This document shows, piece by piece, positions 12,084 through 24,117 of a stretch of 64,000 nt of DNA (the stretch's first letter is position 1; every line of letters starts with the position of its first letter). A model generated the notes under the pieces. It was not told where the DNA came from. It worked only from the letters and a program-made list of their open reading frames with translations, and did not search any database. Both the position numbers and the translations under genes were made by a program. This DNA is from Nilaparvata lugens (taxonomy: Eukaryota > Arthropoda > Insecta > Hemiptera > Delphacidae). Where the stretch lies: NCBI RefSeq assembly GCF_014356525.2, contig NC_052511.1:47427481-47491480 (forward strand). Reading direction: 5' to 3'.

Positions 12084-13457
12084 GATTATTGATTGATTGA
12101 GTACTTTATTTATGTAGATTACAATATAAACTGGCTTATACACTTATATACAATAGCTTACAATACAGCAAAATTATAGATGAATTTACATAATATAGAC
12201 TAAGAAAATAATTATTGAAAGTATATGATATGAAAAAGTAATTTGTAATATAATAACTATGGATAATTATATTGTTATGCATCTACATAAATTGGCGGAG
12301 TTTTGGACATATCAATGTCCATTCTTCGGAAAGAATATTAAAAATATCCTCCCCACTAACTCTCTACCAAAACGTTAATTTAATTAATTAAGCAAAGGAT
12401 TTATTTATTAATGGAAATTTTGTAAGAGTTTTAATTAATATAAATATTTAAGAGAAAAAAAAACAGAAAATTGATAGAGTAAAATAATTATATAGGTAGA
12501 TAAGATCAAATTATTGATTAATAAAATGAAGTAGGCTGAAAGTAGTAAGGGTAATCAACTTTCAGTAATATACAGCAGTATGCAGTGGATAATTAAAAAA
12601 CATGAGTTTATATAATATATATATACACAATTCATTCTATAACAGGTTTAAAGGTTTGTATTTGTTGGATGGGTGGGGGATGGTTGTCATGTGATCGTTC
12701 TAGGGCCGGACAGTTTCAGTCATTTGTTCCAAAAGATGTTTTTTTAAAGTCAGGATGAAGCTCGCTCGGCTCTCGATGGACCTGATAGAAACAGGAAGTG
12801 CATTCCATGCACGACAGGCACTGACTAAGAAGGATTTTGTGAAAATAGTAGTTCGATGATTGGGTATCCTTAAAGTACTTTCTCCGGTTCTAGTATGTGA
12901 AGCATCTATCCTCCTACCTTCAGAGACAAATTTGAAATCATCTTCAAAATAGTTCGGATTACCGTATTTCAAGATATCTCTAACAAGCTTGACTATTCGA
13001 AAAAGCCTCTGATCGGGAAGCTTTAATGTTGAACTAGCAATGTGGGCTGGGGTGATATGATCATGGCGTTGGAGAGAGTAGACGAAACGTAGACAATAAT
13101 TTTGGCAACGCTGTAGTTTATCAGTCAGAGTGACTTGCATATCGTTAAGAACAGAATTACAATACATTAAATGTGGGAAGATGAGAGATTGAACCAATAA
13201 TAATTTAATGTTTCTAATTTAATGTTTCTAGGGAGGATATCGTGCATTTTCTTCAATGCATGCATGGCTGAGAATACCTTTTTACAAGTTTTGTTCACTT
13301 GTTCTGACCAGTCAAGAGTATTATTAATAATAATGCCTAAATTTTTAACTGAGCTACAGTAAGAAATGTCATTACCGTCTACACTAATTTTGTGAATCGA
13401 TTCAAGGTCAATATTGTTTATAAGACGAGAATATCCAATTATAATGGGTTGTGTTTT

Positions 13458-13462
<5 letters not shown>
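12084..13462 (-). pseudogene. L-A LINE: reverse transcriptase fragment with 3' UTR
   Basis: The minus strand encodes the RT C-terminus in two frames: GYSRLINNIDLESIHKISVD...SSVKNLGIII...LDWSEQVNKTCKKVF (13440-13215), then QSLIFPHLMYCNSVLNDMQV...CRAWNALPVSIRSIESRASF to a stop at 12700. The frame break sits at a duplicated TAATTTAATGTTTC (about 13200-13230). The 3' UTR runs to an (AATC)n tail at 12084. The 5' end is cut off by a GA microsatellite. Confidence 0.8.
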
Positions 13463-13508
<46 letters not shown>

Positions 13509-13537
13509 TGAGAGAGAGTGTGTGTGTGTGTGTGTGA
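13461..13537. repeat. (GA)n / (GT)n microsatellite
   Basis: About 45 bp of GAGAGA followed by interrupted GA and then GTGTGT. Confidence 0.9.
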
Positions 13538-13951
13538 GGAAGAGTGTTACAGGGAAGTAAAAGAGAGAAAACGAGTGGAAGCTGCCAGAGATTTTTGGAA
13601 CAATCTAGAAAAAAAGAGATAGAATTGTCGCGATAACGCTTTTCAGTGATGATTTGAATACAGGTGAAAGCTTGATCATAGCACGACTAATTTCCCATGA
13701 ACATCACTTCCGTCCGCTTCTATTAAAATCGTACACTACATTCACACATTACAGAGAGATCCACTCTAAACTGTCACAATTGTTTAACACGTAAGCATCG
13801 ATTTCATTTATGAGAGACTCTGCCAGACTGAAATGGATCTCACAGTGGTGAGAACTACTTCAAATTGTCAGTATTTCCTATAGATTACATGAATTTTCCC
13901 CATTTAACCAATGCTGACAGATTAAGATGAAACTCACTACAGCAATATTTA

Positions 13952-14331
13952 CTTTCAGCTGTCAGTGTTGGTTGGATGGGGAAGAATTGATGTTATCTAT
14001 GAGGAGTTCTGCCAGTTTAAAGAGAAACTCACTATAGCAAGATTCACTTTCAGCTGTCAGTGTTGGTTGGATGGGGAAGCATCGATGTTGTCCATAAGGA
14101 GTTCTGCCAGTTTAAAGAGAAACTCACTATAGCAAGATTTACTTTCAGCTGTCAGTGTTGGTTGGATGGGGAAGAATTGATGTTATCTATGAGGAGTTCT
14201 GCCAGTTTAAAGAGAAACTCACTATAGCAAGATTCACTTTCAGCTGTCAGTGTTGGTTGGATGGGGAAGAATTGATGTTATCTATGAGGAGTTCTGCCAG
14301 TTTAAAGAGAAACTCACTATAAAATAGCCGT
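13952..14331. repeat. 95-bp minisatellite, four units
   Basis: CTTTCAGCTGTCAGTGTTGG starts at 13952, 14047, 14142 and 14237, an exact 95-bp period. Units contain GAGGAGTTCTGCCAG and AAACTCACTATAGCAAGA. Older diverged units precede (13745-13950), and related single units occur near 19870-19945, 49740-49940 and 55550-55700. Confidence 0.9.
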
Positions 14332-14539
14332 GATTCAATTGCGGAGGAAATCAATCGGTTTTATCTCTGACAGTTGGATTCTGTTAGAGGTGTCAGCGTT
14401 GTTTTTAATGGGGAGCCTTGATGTGGTTTACGAGGAATAGTGTCAGTGTTAAGTAGTTTTCACTATATGTGTGTACAATGACATTAAAGTGATTTCTGTT
14501 GAGTAGTAAAAAATCATGTGAATATGACATTATTTATAC

Positions 14540-14792
14540 ATCTAATAATAGAAGATTGGAAATGGAATTTGAATAATATTTTAATTGGCATTTTCGAAGA
14601 ATATTTACGTATTGATGTATTTAGCATGATTAATTTCATTAAATTCGTTCACCATACAACTCCATCATCTAATAATAGAAGATTGAAAATGGAATTTGAA
14701 TGGGATTTTAATTGGAATTTGCAAAGATAATTTAGGTATTGATGTATTCAGCATTGATTAATTTCATTAAATTCGTTCACCATACAACTTCA
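14540..14792. repeat. 127-bp tandem duplication
   Basis: TCTAATAATAGAAGATTG recurs at 14541 and 14668; both units end TTCGTTCACCATACAACT. Non-coding despite a short open frame. Confidence 0.8.
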
Positions 14793-15050
14793 TGGAATTT
14801 TTTCTGTGATTGTGACCGGTAAACTCGCAATACAGAGTGTTTAAAAAGAACTCCCTAGTTTTAGTTATAAATTTGATGTGTATTATGTGTATTTACAAGA
14901 TACTAATATTTCAACTCTTATGAGATTTGCCTGATAATAATAAAATATCGGGGACCGAGCTTCCTCTGGAGTACAAAACCATACACAATTAAATTTATTA
15001 CGAAAGTAGAAATAATCATAACACATAGCCTACATTCATACAGAAATGTT

Positions 15051-15229
15051 CAGAGATATTAAAATGTCTATCGATCGTTCCTCAATTATATATGACATCA
15101 AGATAACCTACACGCCGCTTGACTTTGTATCATAATCAGTAATGTGCTCTGTTCCAAATAAAAAAAATATAATGTATTGATGGAGATAGTATTCTACCAT
15201 GCTCAATAATTTACTGACTCAATACATTA
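15051..15229. repeat. copy of the H1a target locus (empty site)
   Basis: 15051-15229 matches 5375-5497 plus 6186-6238, without the intervening Helitron. Part of an H2 fragment (14945-15050) precedes it. Confidence 0.85.
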
Positions 15230-15865
15230 ATATCGGGGACCGAGCTTCGCTCTGGAGTACAAAAGCATATATAATTTATCACGAAAAAATAAATTATAAT
15301 AACATTCATACAGAAATGTTCTATCTAATCACAGTAAATTGAGATTAATTCCCAGAGGAATGCAAAAATTTCCCTCACAAAGGCCCAGTTGCACGAAAGC
15401 CGGTTAAATTTCAATCCCGATTAACTTCACGTGAACCGAATCAGAGAAGACCATTTCAATAAGATGGATCTACTGGAATTAATCAGGATTGAAAATAACC
15501 CGGCTTTTTCGCAACCGGCACCAAGTACCTGATTGAATGATTACAAAAGTTCAACAGCTGAGTCATAATTTTGACACAGTCCACACACATGAACTCGCTC
15601 ACTCACTTCCATCACCAACAGACGACGAAATAATTATTATCATCTGTTTTTCCAAGGATGAATAATAATTATCCTTTTAATGTCCTTCAGCGAGTTTTCT
15701 CAGGGATGAGACCTAGTGCAATCGAATCTTTATATTATAAACCTACTATGTTCTGAATTTCGTTAGAATCGTTAGAGCTGTTTTCAAGATCCGGTGAAAT
15801 ACAGAAATATAAACATCTAAACATCTAAACATATAAACAGAAGTTGCTCGTTTAATAGTATAGGA
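15230..15865 (-). mobile_element. H2d, Helitron-like element
   Basis: Same ends as H2c: the GAGCGAAGCTC hairpin at the low end and TCCTATACTATTAAACGAGC at the high end. Contains an M2 foldback at 15385-15520. Confidence 0.65.
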
Positions 15866-15869
15866 TTTT

Positions 15870-16257
15870 TATTGAAAATAACCCGGCTTTTTTGCAACCG
15901 GTACTAAGTACCTGATTGAATGATTACAAAAGTTCAACAGCTGAGTCATAATTTTGACACAGTCTCACACACATGAACTCGCTCACTCACTTCCATCACC
16001 AACAGACGACGAAATAATTATTATCATCTGTTTTTCCAAGGATGAATAATAATTATCCTTTTAATGTCCTTCAGCGAGTTTTCTCAGGGATGAGACCTAG
16101 TGCAATCGAATCTTTATAATATAAACCTACTATGTTATGAATTTCGTGAGAATCGTTTGAGCCGTTTTCGAGATCCGGTGAAATACAAACATATAAACAT
16201 CTAAACATCCAAACATCTAAACATATAAACAGAAGTTGCTCGTTTAATAGTATAGGA
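15870..16257 (-). repeat. direct duplication of the 5' half of H2d
   Basis: About 385 bp (from TGAAAATAACCCGGC to the 5' end) repeats 15488-15865 with few changes, a partial tandem Helitron end. Confidence 0.75.
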
Positions 16258-16484
16258 GTATAGTCTGTCCAAACTACCATGAGCCCTGAAAGATTAAGCC
16301 GACCCTCGTTCCCCACGCGCCGGGCGTGTGGGCCTACCTGCCCCATTGATATACTATTTAGTATAAAGGTATACAGACCGTCCCTTTACTCACACACACA
16401 CGAAAGGAGACTGCGCTTGTGTGTGTGAGTAGTAGGAGGGTCGGCCTAATGCTTTAGAGCTCATGCCTGTTTGGACAGAGTATA
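16258..16484. mobile_element. foldback MITE with TCTGTCCAAAC ends
   Basis: Inverted ends TAGTCTGTCCAAAC...CATGAGC..AAG.TTAAGCCGACCCTC mirror GAGGGTCGGCCTAATGCTTT...TGTTTGGACAGA. About 225 bp. Confidence 0.7.
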
Positions 16485-17520
16485 TGAATAATAATTATTA
16501 ATCAATAATAATAATTGAATGCCGAGGATCTTTCAATTAATTGTGTAACGATAATTTGAGTTGAATTTCGAACATGAACTGCAATGGTCATTGACTCAAA
16601 ATCCAACTTTGTATCTCTCATCGAGTTCTGTCAAATTACCTTGTTTTCTCTCCTTGTAATTTATTACTTCTTCTCTGTCGATTATCAATCTCTTTTTGAT
16701 CTGAAACTCTGGGAGTGAAACAGAATTTTATCAGCAATTTTTTTGGCAATTCACGCGATTTTCAAATCACATCACTGCTTCAAAAAGAATTAAAAGAAGT
16801 ATATGACTCATGACGTCATGAATGACTGATGAATCAAAATATTGTTTTTCCATGTTTTTGTAACATTTTTCTATTGATTTCGTATGTTTATTCTCTCCTA
16901 ACAGGATTAGATTAGATTAGAGTTTTTCATTTATGTATGTTACAATATTTGCTGGCTTATACACTTAATTTACATTAAATGACGGGGACAGGACAGAGAT
17001 GAATAGAGAATGAGGAATCATGTATGGACCTGCCCAAGGGCAGAATAATGATGATAATAATAATATTCGTGTCACCTGACTGGCTCAGGTCTGGTGTCAG
17101 AGTTTTCAGGTCGCAACTGATCAATTTCAGGGCCTCTGACATGACTCAACGACTGCTTCTTAGGCAGCCCGGGACCGAGGGATTAACGTGATGATGATGA
17201 TGATCATCATCATGAAATGATTCTGTAAATTGTAACTATTCAATAATCTTTCATTGCTGTTTTGGCTTTTTAAATCGCCGCCATTTTGTAACGTTTGTAT
17301 GAACCGCTAATCGGGAGGAGCTTGTCTAGACCAATGCCAGACGTTCACCTTGAAAGGTCACGTTTTCCTCCAATAACAGTGTTTGGTAGTTAGAATAAAA
17401 ATACTGTTGCTCATCACTTAGTTTCAGTTTACCAGAGATTGATAATGGTGTAACGACCGAAACCGGTATCTCGATTTTCAATAAATCTGTGGTTGGACAA
17501 TATACTTTTCTTCTTTTTCC
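16485..17520. other. intergenic with repeat fragments
   Basis: L-B LINE tail (16904-16985, minus); the 3' end related to 11.4 kb (17045-17180, minus); an ATGATG repeat; and at about 17430-17500 a M6-like end (GATAATGGTGTAACGACCGA). No gene. Confidence 0.5.
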
Positions 17521-17530
17521 AGTATGGATA

Positions 17531-18684
17531 AAGCCTGGTTTTCATTAGTAGAGTTATTGGTAGAGTCCTCTGGGCAAGTACTAACTATCTTGTGAACTCT
17601 CCCAATGAAAACGTTCATGGTAGAGTACTAGTTTTTAGTAGAGTAGAGTGGGATAGCACTCTACCACTTGCCTTCCCCCACCGCCGCTTCTCACTCTACT
17701 CTACCACTACTATGCTAATGAAAACAGTGTATAGCTAGTAGAGTAGAGTCGTGCCGTAGGCTATCAAGTTTAAGAAGTATTAATTTATTAAAAAGTGTTA
17801 ATAAGTGTTTAAGTGTTTATTTATTAAAAAGTATTGACATTTTAAGGTTAGTTCTGTTCACTAGACAACACACTTTACCCACTATTCTCAATTGTAGTGA
17901 AAAAAGTTACTCGACCAAGTAAGTAGAGTAGAGTTAGCTCGGTAGAGTTAGTATGCCAGTTACTCGACCAAGTAAGTAGAGTAGAGTTAGCTCGGTAGAG
18001 TTAGTATGCCAGTTACTCGACCAAGTAAGTAGAGTAGAGTTAGCTCGGTAGAGTTAGTATGCCAGTTACTCGACCAAGTAAGTAGAGTAGAGTTAGCTCG
18101 GTAGAGTTAGTATGCCAGTTACTCGACCAAGTAAGTAGAGTAGAGTTAGCTCGGTAGAGTTAGTATGCCAGTTACTCGACCAAGTAAGTAGAGTAGAGTT
18201 AGCTCGGTAGAGTTAGTATGCCAGTTACTCGACCAAGTAAGTAGAGTAGAGTTAGCTCGGTAGAGTTAGTATGCCAGTTACTCGACCAAGTAAGTAGAGT
18301 AGAGTTAGCTCGGTAGAGTTAGTATGCCAGTTACTCGACCAAGTAAGTAGAGTAGAGTTAGCTCGGTAGAGTTAGTATGCCAGTTACTCGACCAAGTAAG
18401 TAGAGTAGAGTTAGCTCGGTAGAGTTAGTATGCCAGTTACTCGACCAAGTAAGTAGAGTAGAGTTAGCTCGGTAGAGTTAGTATGCCAGTTACTCGACCA
18501 AGTAAGTAGAGTAGCTCGGTAGAGTTAGTATGCCAGTTACTCGACCAAGTAAGTAGAGTAGAGTTAGCTCGGTAGAGTTAGTATGCCAGTTACTCGACCA
18601 AGTAAGTAGAGTAGAGTTAGCTCGGTAGAGTTAGTATGCCAGTTACTCGACCACTAATAACTCTACTATTAGTGAAAGCCAGGC
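17531..18684. mobile_element. TIR element carrying the 53-bp minisatellite
   Basis: Ends GCCTGGTTTTCATTAGTAGA and its mirror (TCTACTATTAGTGAAAGCCAGGC, split by variants) flank about 1.15 kb rich in GTAGAGTAGAG. Two thirds of it is the 53-bp array. Confidence 0.7.
17906..18652. repeat. 53-bp minisatellite, 14 units
   Basis: GTTACTCGACCAAGTAAGTA recurs every 53 bp from 17906 to 18642. Units are virtually identical; one unit near 18510 lacks six bases (47 bp). High identity implies recent expansion. Confidence 0.95.
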
Positions 18685-18871
18685 ACAATGTCACCTTCAC
18701 AACTACTTAGAAAGTAAATAATTCGTATGCTAGATAATATTTATTTTATTATAACTCCCAAAAATATATATTGAGAAAACAGGAGATAGATAATGTATCA
18801 TTAAAAATAATATTTAATTATATACGATGCTTCCATCGAATATAAGTCCAGCATATTGCCCAATATCATTG

Positions 18872-19528
18872 TAGTTAGGTCCACGTTATAATGGCAGTGT
18901 TTGATTAGCAATTATTGTATTGCTATCCTTGTCTATCATTCAGCGAAACGCTATGTCTTTCTCGCTTTGCTCTGTTGCCAGATTGCTTTTTAACAATGTA
19001 GAAATATAATTAATCAACAAAATATTTCATCTTGATTATGAAAATTCATTATGAAATCATTGAAAAATATAATTACTTGCCTGATAAAAAATAATAATAA
19101 TTTTAAACGAGAATAAACATCAATACACCGGTAGGCTATCAGTTACCCTCCATAGAAGTCATTGACAAGACAGTGGATCGGCAACGTTGTTCTCCTATCT
19201 CTCTCTCTCTTTTGGTAGAGAGTTAGTGGGGAGGATATTTTTAATATTCTTTCCGAAGAATGGACATTGATATGTCCAAGGCTCCGCCAATTTATGTAGA
19301 TGCATAACAATATAATATTATCTATAGTTATTATATTACAAATTACTTTTCATATCATATACAGTTCAATAATTATTTTCTTAGTCTATATTATGTAAAT
19401 TCATCTATAATTTTGCTGTATTGTAAGCTATTGTATATAAGTGTATAAGCCAGTATATTGTAATCTACATAAATAAAGTACTCAATCAATCAATCAATCC
19501 ACTGCCATTATAACGTGGACCTCACTAT
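18872..19528. mobile_element. M1c interrupted by an L-A tail
   Basis: M1 ends at 18872 and 19528; the interior is broken at 19210-19499 by an L-A LINE 3' end. Confidence 0.8.
19210..19499 (+). mobile_element. L-A LINE 3' end inserted in M1c
   Basis: From TTTGGTAGAGAGTTAGTGG to the AATAAAGTACTC and (AATC)n tail; 5'-truncated, non-coding. Confidence 0.8.
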
Positions 19529-19985
19529 AATTATTTTGAAAATAAATTAGAAGTATTATCTCTGTTTTTCAAAAGGAGGAGATTCAACGTTGATCACTAA
19601 CAATATCTCTGTATTTTTATTTTTAAAATGGAGAAGATTTATCGTTGATCACCATACTCTTCCAACTCTCTTCAGTATCCTATTTTTCATTTCACTTTCT
19701 CTAGCGGGAAAACCCGCGTCACACTCTTTCCCAAACAACGGGAAAATTGAAAGGAAACTTGTCTGTATAGAAAATTTCCTATCCATCAATTTAGCAATGC
19801 AACGGAGACCCTATAACAACATCAGAATGACGTTGCATTTTTATCCGCTTTGTATCCTGAGTGGGATTCAACTATCAACTGTCAGCATTTCTTATTAATA
19901 ACATCAATTCTTCCCATTTAACCAATACTGACGGTTAATAGTGAATCTCAGTATAACAGTTCCGAGTCTACAATGTTCATGATAC
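19529..19985. other. no gene; minisatellite-family relics
   Basis: A 102-codon frame (19590-19898) has no family resemblance. Its end (ACTGTCAGCATTTCTTATTA) is part of the 95-bp repeat family, so I do not call a gene. Confidence 0.35.
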
Positions 19986-21177
19986 TATAGTGAGGTCCAC
20001 GTTATAATGGCAGTGGAGAAAGATAGGAGAAAAACGTTGCTGAACCTCTGTCTTGTCAATGCCTTCTATAGACGGTAGCTGATACAGGTTTATTAATGTA
20101 GGTTTATTAATATCAACTGTTCATTCTCGTTTAAAATAATCAATTGTATTTTATCAAGCAGTCAATTATATTTTTCAATAATTTCATAATGAATTGACAT
20201 AATTAAGATGAAAACTGGAGGAAGGGAAAATAGAGAGAGTGGAAAACTTCATTTATTTGGGACAAAAGATTGGAAAGGACGGTCAAAGGGGAGAGATTAC
20301 CAGGAGGATTGCGTTGGGCTGGTCGATGTTCAGACGTTTCAATTACCTATTCCGATCTAAAATCGACATCAGTGGCAAAAGAAAATTATTTCAAATAAGC
20401 GTTCTGCCAGTGATATTATACGGCTGTGAAACTTGGACATTGAATGAAAAATTAATAAAAAAGCTATAACTAGTATAAGATCGATGGAAAGAATAATGAT
20501 CGGAGTGACAAGAAGAGATAGGAAAAGAAATACTTGGGTTAGGAATGAAACAAAAATCGAAGACATTGGCAAGATAATAGTAGAAAGGAAATTGAATAAT
20601 TGGGCTGGCCATGTGGTGCGAACAAAGGACGACCGATGGACGAGAAGAATATTGGACTGGCATCCACGGAATAGGAAAAGAAGCAGAGGAAGACCTAGCT
20701 ACAGATGGGATGAAGAATTCCGGCGAGTTTGTGGAGGAGTAACTTGGCAAAGAGTCGTACGGAAAGAAAGGAATGGGAGAGGATGAAAAACGTGTACAAA
20801 CAGGTCTGGCTCTACAGGGATTGAAATGTTTAAGTTGAAATTAATTTTATATGAACTCTACTAATATGATAAGATACTCATTCTATCCTAAATAGGATAC
20901 CCCAGCAGATGCTGAATGCGAAGAATATAATTTTTATGTAATTGCAATTATATTAGTATATAAGTTTTAGAAGCAATAGAGGGTTATTTATTTATTTATT
21001 TATTTATTCAAGATGAAATATTTTGTTAATTAATTATCAATTCTACATTGTTAAAGGACGATCTGGCAAGAGAGAAAAGCGAGAAAGAGATAGCGCTATA
21101 CGCTTTGCTGAATGATAGACAAGGATAGCAATACCATTCCTAATCAAACACTGCCATTATAACGTGGGCTCACTATA
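19986..21177. mobile_element. M1d interrupted by a LINE
   Basis: The M1 left part 19986-20213 and right part 21010-21177 flank a LINE fragment. Confidence 0.85.
20214..21009 (+). pseudogene. RTE-like LINE reverse transcriptase fragment
   Basis: Encodes MENFIYLGQKIGKDGQRGEI...ILYGCETWTLNEKL, then after a break near 20468 GVTRRDRKRN...LNNWAGHVVRTKDDRWTRRI...RGRPSYRWDEEF. This is the RT thumb/C-terminal region typical of RTE-type endonuclease-RT elements. It ends with a (TTTA)n tail and is bounded by the 9-bp repeat AAGATGAAA (20205-20213 and 21010-21018), a target-site duplication inside M1d. 5'-truncated and inactive. Confidence 0.85.
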
Positions 21178-22051
21178 GGCTACTTGTATTATTTATTTAT
21201 TTATTTATAAGGTTAGCAAAAAAATACAAGAATCGGAAAAGAAAAAACAGGCTATTGCCTAAAACTTCTTCAATTTCCTAATTTAGTTTTAAATTGTCCA
21301 AATATTATAGGTTATGTCCATTCAAATTTCTACACCAAATCACAATCTAAAATATAAATTAGAATAAAACAAACAATTTCAAATTTCAAATTATCAGTGG
21401 TGTAACTAATCTATGCGAATATTGGGCCGTGAATAGAGGGATAAACACGTTAGAAGTAGAATGGATACATAACACAAGGAAAAATAGATAAATTCAGTGA
21501 TAATGTTGAGATAGATTAGCTAGAATGAGACGCAGCTACAATATAATAATGCAAAACGTAGCTGAGAGAGTAGGTGTCAGTGCTCAAAAGCCTGTTAAAT
21601 TTTAACCTCGATTAATTCAACGAGAACCAATCAGAGAAGCCGTCTTTTCAAAAACGGCTGGTTCTCGTGAAGTTAATCATGGTTAAAATTTAACCAGCCT
21701 TTGAGCAACCGGGTCTAATTTTTACTAAAGATCTTTTGAAGCTTCCTGAGTGAAGGAGTCTTGATAAACCAATCAGAGCTATTCTATAGTACCGTGGCTA
21801 CATTCCGAGTGGTTATTGTTAATTGGAGGTAATTAAATCCAAGCTCAGTAAAGAGAAATCTTGAAATTGTAAATTAAGACGGACGGCTTCAAGTTAATGA
21901 CACACTAAAATATTAACATGCACACCATATTTAATATGCACAACATAGAAATATCTACTCTTCAAACTGTCAATATTTCTGGTGAATGGTGAGAATTTGA
22001 GATGTATTTTTAAGGAAATGATGATAGTTAAAAATGAATCTCTCTTCAGAT
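21178..22051. other. intergenic; M2 copy at 21580-21720
   Basis: AT-rich with no gene. The M2 foldback carries AAATTTTAACCTCGATTAAT and its mirror. Confidence 0.45.
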
Positions 22052-22610
22052 ATAGTTATTTGTGCAACTAGTGCGCAAAGTGACAGTTTGCTGCACCGAA
22101 AGAAACGTTTACGCCCGAGCCCTAGGCGAGGGCGGAATGGTTTGTTGAGTGCAGCAGAGGAACTTTGCGCACGTATTTCACATTAAGTTTTTCCTACAGT
22201 TACCATTGAATATGAAAAGTGGGTAATTATGGGTAAAATTGCCTGAAATCCATCAAATGTTTTTCTGTGTAATTTTATTATTGATAAAAACCTTAATTTA
22301 TTGTCAAATTGAATAAAAATGTTGTCCTTGGTTATAATATATAATACTAATAATTAGCGCGTTGTGCTTCGTTGCACCTCTGCTCACTATAGCAGCCACA
22401 GCAGTCACTGTTACCAACTTCATTTTGATTTTGCTGCACTGTTGCTCCATATAACCTACTAAGTATTTTGCGTTGCCATGTTGCAAATCTGAAGTGCAGA
22501 AAAATTTTTCCCGCACTAGAGCGGAAAAGTGATTCTTTGCGTTCTGTAATCAGTGCAGCAATGGCCACTTTTCAGCAGCATTTACCACTTTTCAACGTAA
22601 CTGTAGGAAA
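22052..22610. mobile_element. M4a element
   Basis: About 540 bp family: GTTATTTGTGCAACTAGTGC, CCCGAGCCCTAGGCGAGGGC, ending ACTGTAGGAAA. Close copies lie at 52562-53095 and 62571-63100. Short open frames in both strands are not shared as proteins. Confidence 0.75.
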
Positions 22611-23097
22611 TATAATCTCATTCAGAGTTGTTAAGGTGCTGGCTTGGAAAATTTATATTTTGAATGAAAATGACTTGATATTGTAAATATTCGAATTTAT
22701 CAACACAATTTGAGATACTAGTTTCGGCTATTACACTTTCACCATTATTTAGCTCTTGTAAACATTAGCAACAAAACCATTTGGTTTTGTTAGCTACCAA
22801 GTTCATCTTTATTTCATGCTCTGATGTTATTATGTCGCTTCATGACCATATTTGAACTACTATCACTTTCTTGTACTAATCCGCAAAACTCTTACTTATT
22901 CAATAATTTTCTATTCATTACAACACTACAAGTATACTAATTTTTCGAGCTAATTCTCCCAATATATGAGAAGTCTACTAAATCCTTGAATCTCTCACTC
23001 ATTTATTTGGGCTACAAAAGATACAATCTCAATTCCGAGTTTTTTCCCTCCTGATCACGATATAAAATCCTTCAAATTCCACTCATATCTCACTAAA
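22611..23097. other. no feature seen
   Basis: AT-rich intergenic sequence; no gene or shared repeat recognised. Confidence 0.3.
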
Positions 23098-23335
23098 TCT
23101 ATACTATAAATAAAGAGAGGAATATTGTCTTGAGCATGTACAGGATAGGAAGTACATGCTTGACGCATCATCACGTCTCAACTACTGAACTGATTAACTT
23201 CACATTTTGCATAAAGATTCTCGACTTACCAAGGTTGGTTATAGGCCTATTTTCATTTTTACTCGTAGATTAATGATAATTTTAATAATTAAAAAAACAA
23301 ATTTATTCAATTTGTGACACAAAATTTACTTAAGA
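23098..23335 (+). mobile_element. H4a, 3'-truncated short Helitron
   Basis: Starts TCTATACTATAAATAAAG and shares the body of H4 (GACGCATCATCACGTCT, GGTTATAGGCCTATTTT), but loses the CTAG end; it abuts H4b in opposite orientation. Confidence 0.55.
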
Positions 23336-23563
23336 CTAGTAGGTAACCCGTGCTCTACAAGGGTCTAATTAAAAACTGAAAACTTGACGTACTAAAATCT
23401 TGAAGGATTTGAAATAGGCCTATAACCATCCTCGGTAAATTGAGAATCTATATGCAACATTTCAAGTTAATCAGTTGAGTAGTTGAGACGTGATGATGCG
23501 TCATTCGTGAATTTCCTATCCCCTACGTGTATAAGCCGATTCTTTCCTTTATAATATTACAGA
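23336..23563 (-). mobile_element. H4b short Helitron
   Basis: Minus strand: TCTGTAATATTATAAAGG ... GAGCACGGGTTACCTACTAG|T. Only about 228 bp. Confidence 0.75.
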
Positions 23564-23682
23564 TAGAATCCCAATCAAATAGATTTTATATTGTGAATTA
23601 CTACAGTAGTTGTTCAAATTCAAATTCAAACTCATTTATTTGCCATAAAATAATACAGATTGATAAAATAAATATTCTAACT

Positions 23683-23835
23683 TTTTGTGTAGTTGAGAAG
23701 TTGATATTGTGGTAATTATTCATATTGAATGAAAAAGACTAAGAAATATTGTCTTTCATGGAACCATATTTACTAAATCAGTGGTTTTTTGACAATTTCT
23801 TAGTCTTTTTCATTCAATATAAATATTCTAACTTA
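23683..23835. mobile_element. M6 fragment
   Basis: Carries the M6 ends TTTTTGTGTAGTTGAGAAG and ATTTCTTAGTCTTTTTCATT but lacks most of the interior. Confidence 0.6.
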
Positions 23836-24117
23836 CAAAATGGCACTACCGGCAAAGAAAACTTGTGCGCCGGCAGTGAGTTCGAACAACTAGGTACAGC
23901 AAACATAACAATATGCAACAGCAAACATGTTAATATTTTTAAATTTCAGCATGGAATCATAAAACCAAACTCAATATATTTGTGCTTTCAACAGAACCTT
24001 GCAAAGCACGGGTAACACCTGCAGTCTATTATAAATACACTATGAATTTGAAGTTTTTTTCTCTTAAATATCTTATACTAAATCCCGTACAACTCATTAA
24101 AATCTAACTCCACATTA

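Noticed and set aside
17906..18652. CRISPR-like regular array
   Set aside because: Units are uniform head to tail with no distinct spacers; a eukaryotic minisatellite in a TIR element.
19590..19898. 102-codon plus-strand frame
   Set aside because: No resemblance, no codon-use or splice support, and its end overlaps a repeat family.
22304..22686. Three short frames around a signal-like segment
   Set aside because: They lie in M4a and are not preserved in M4b and M4c.
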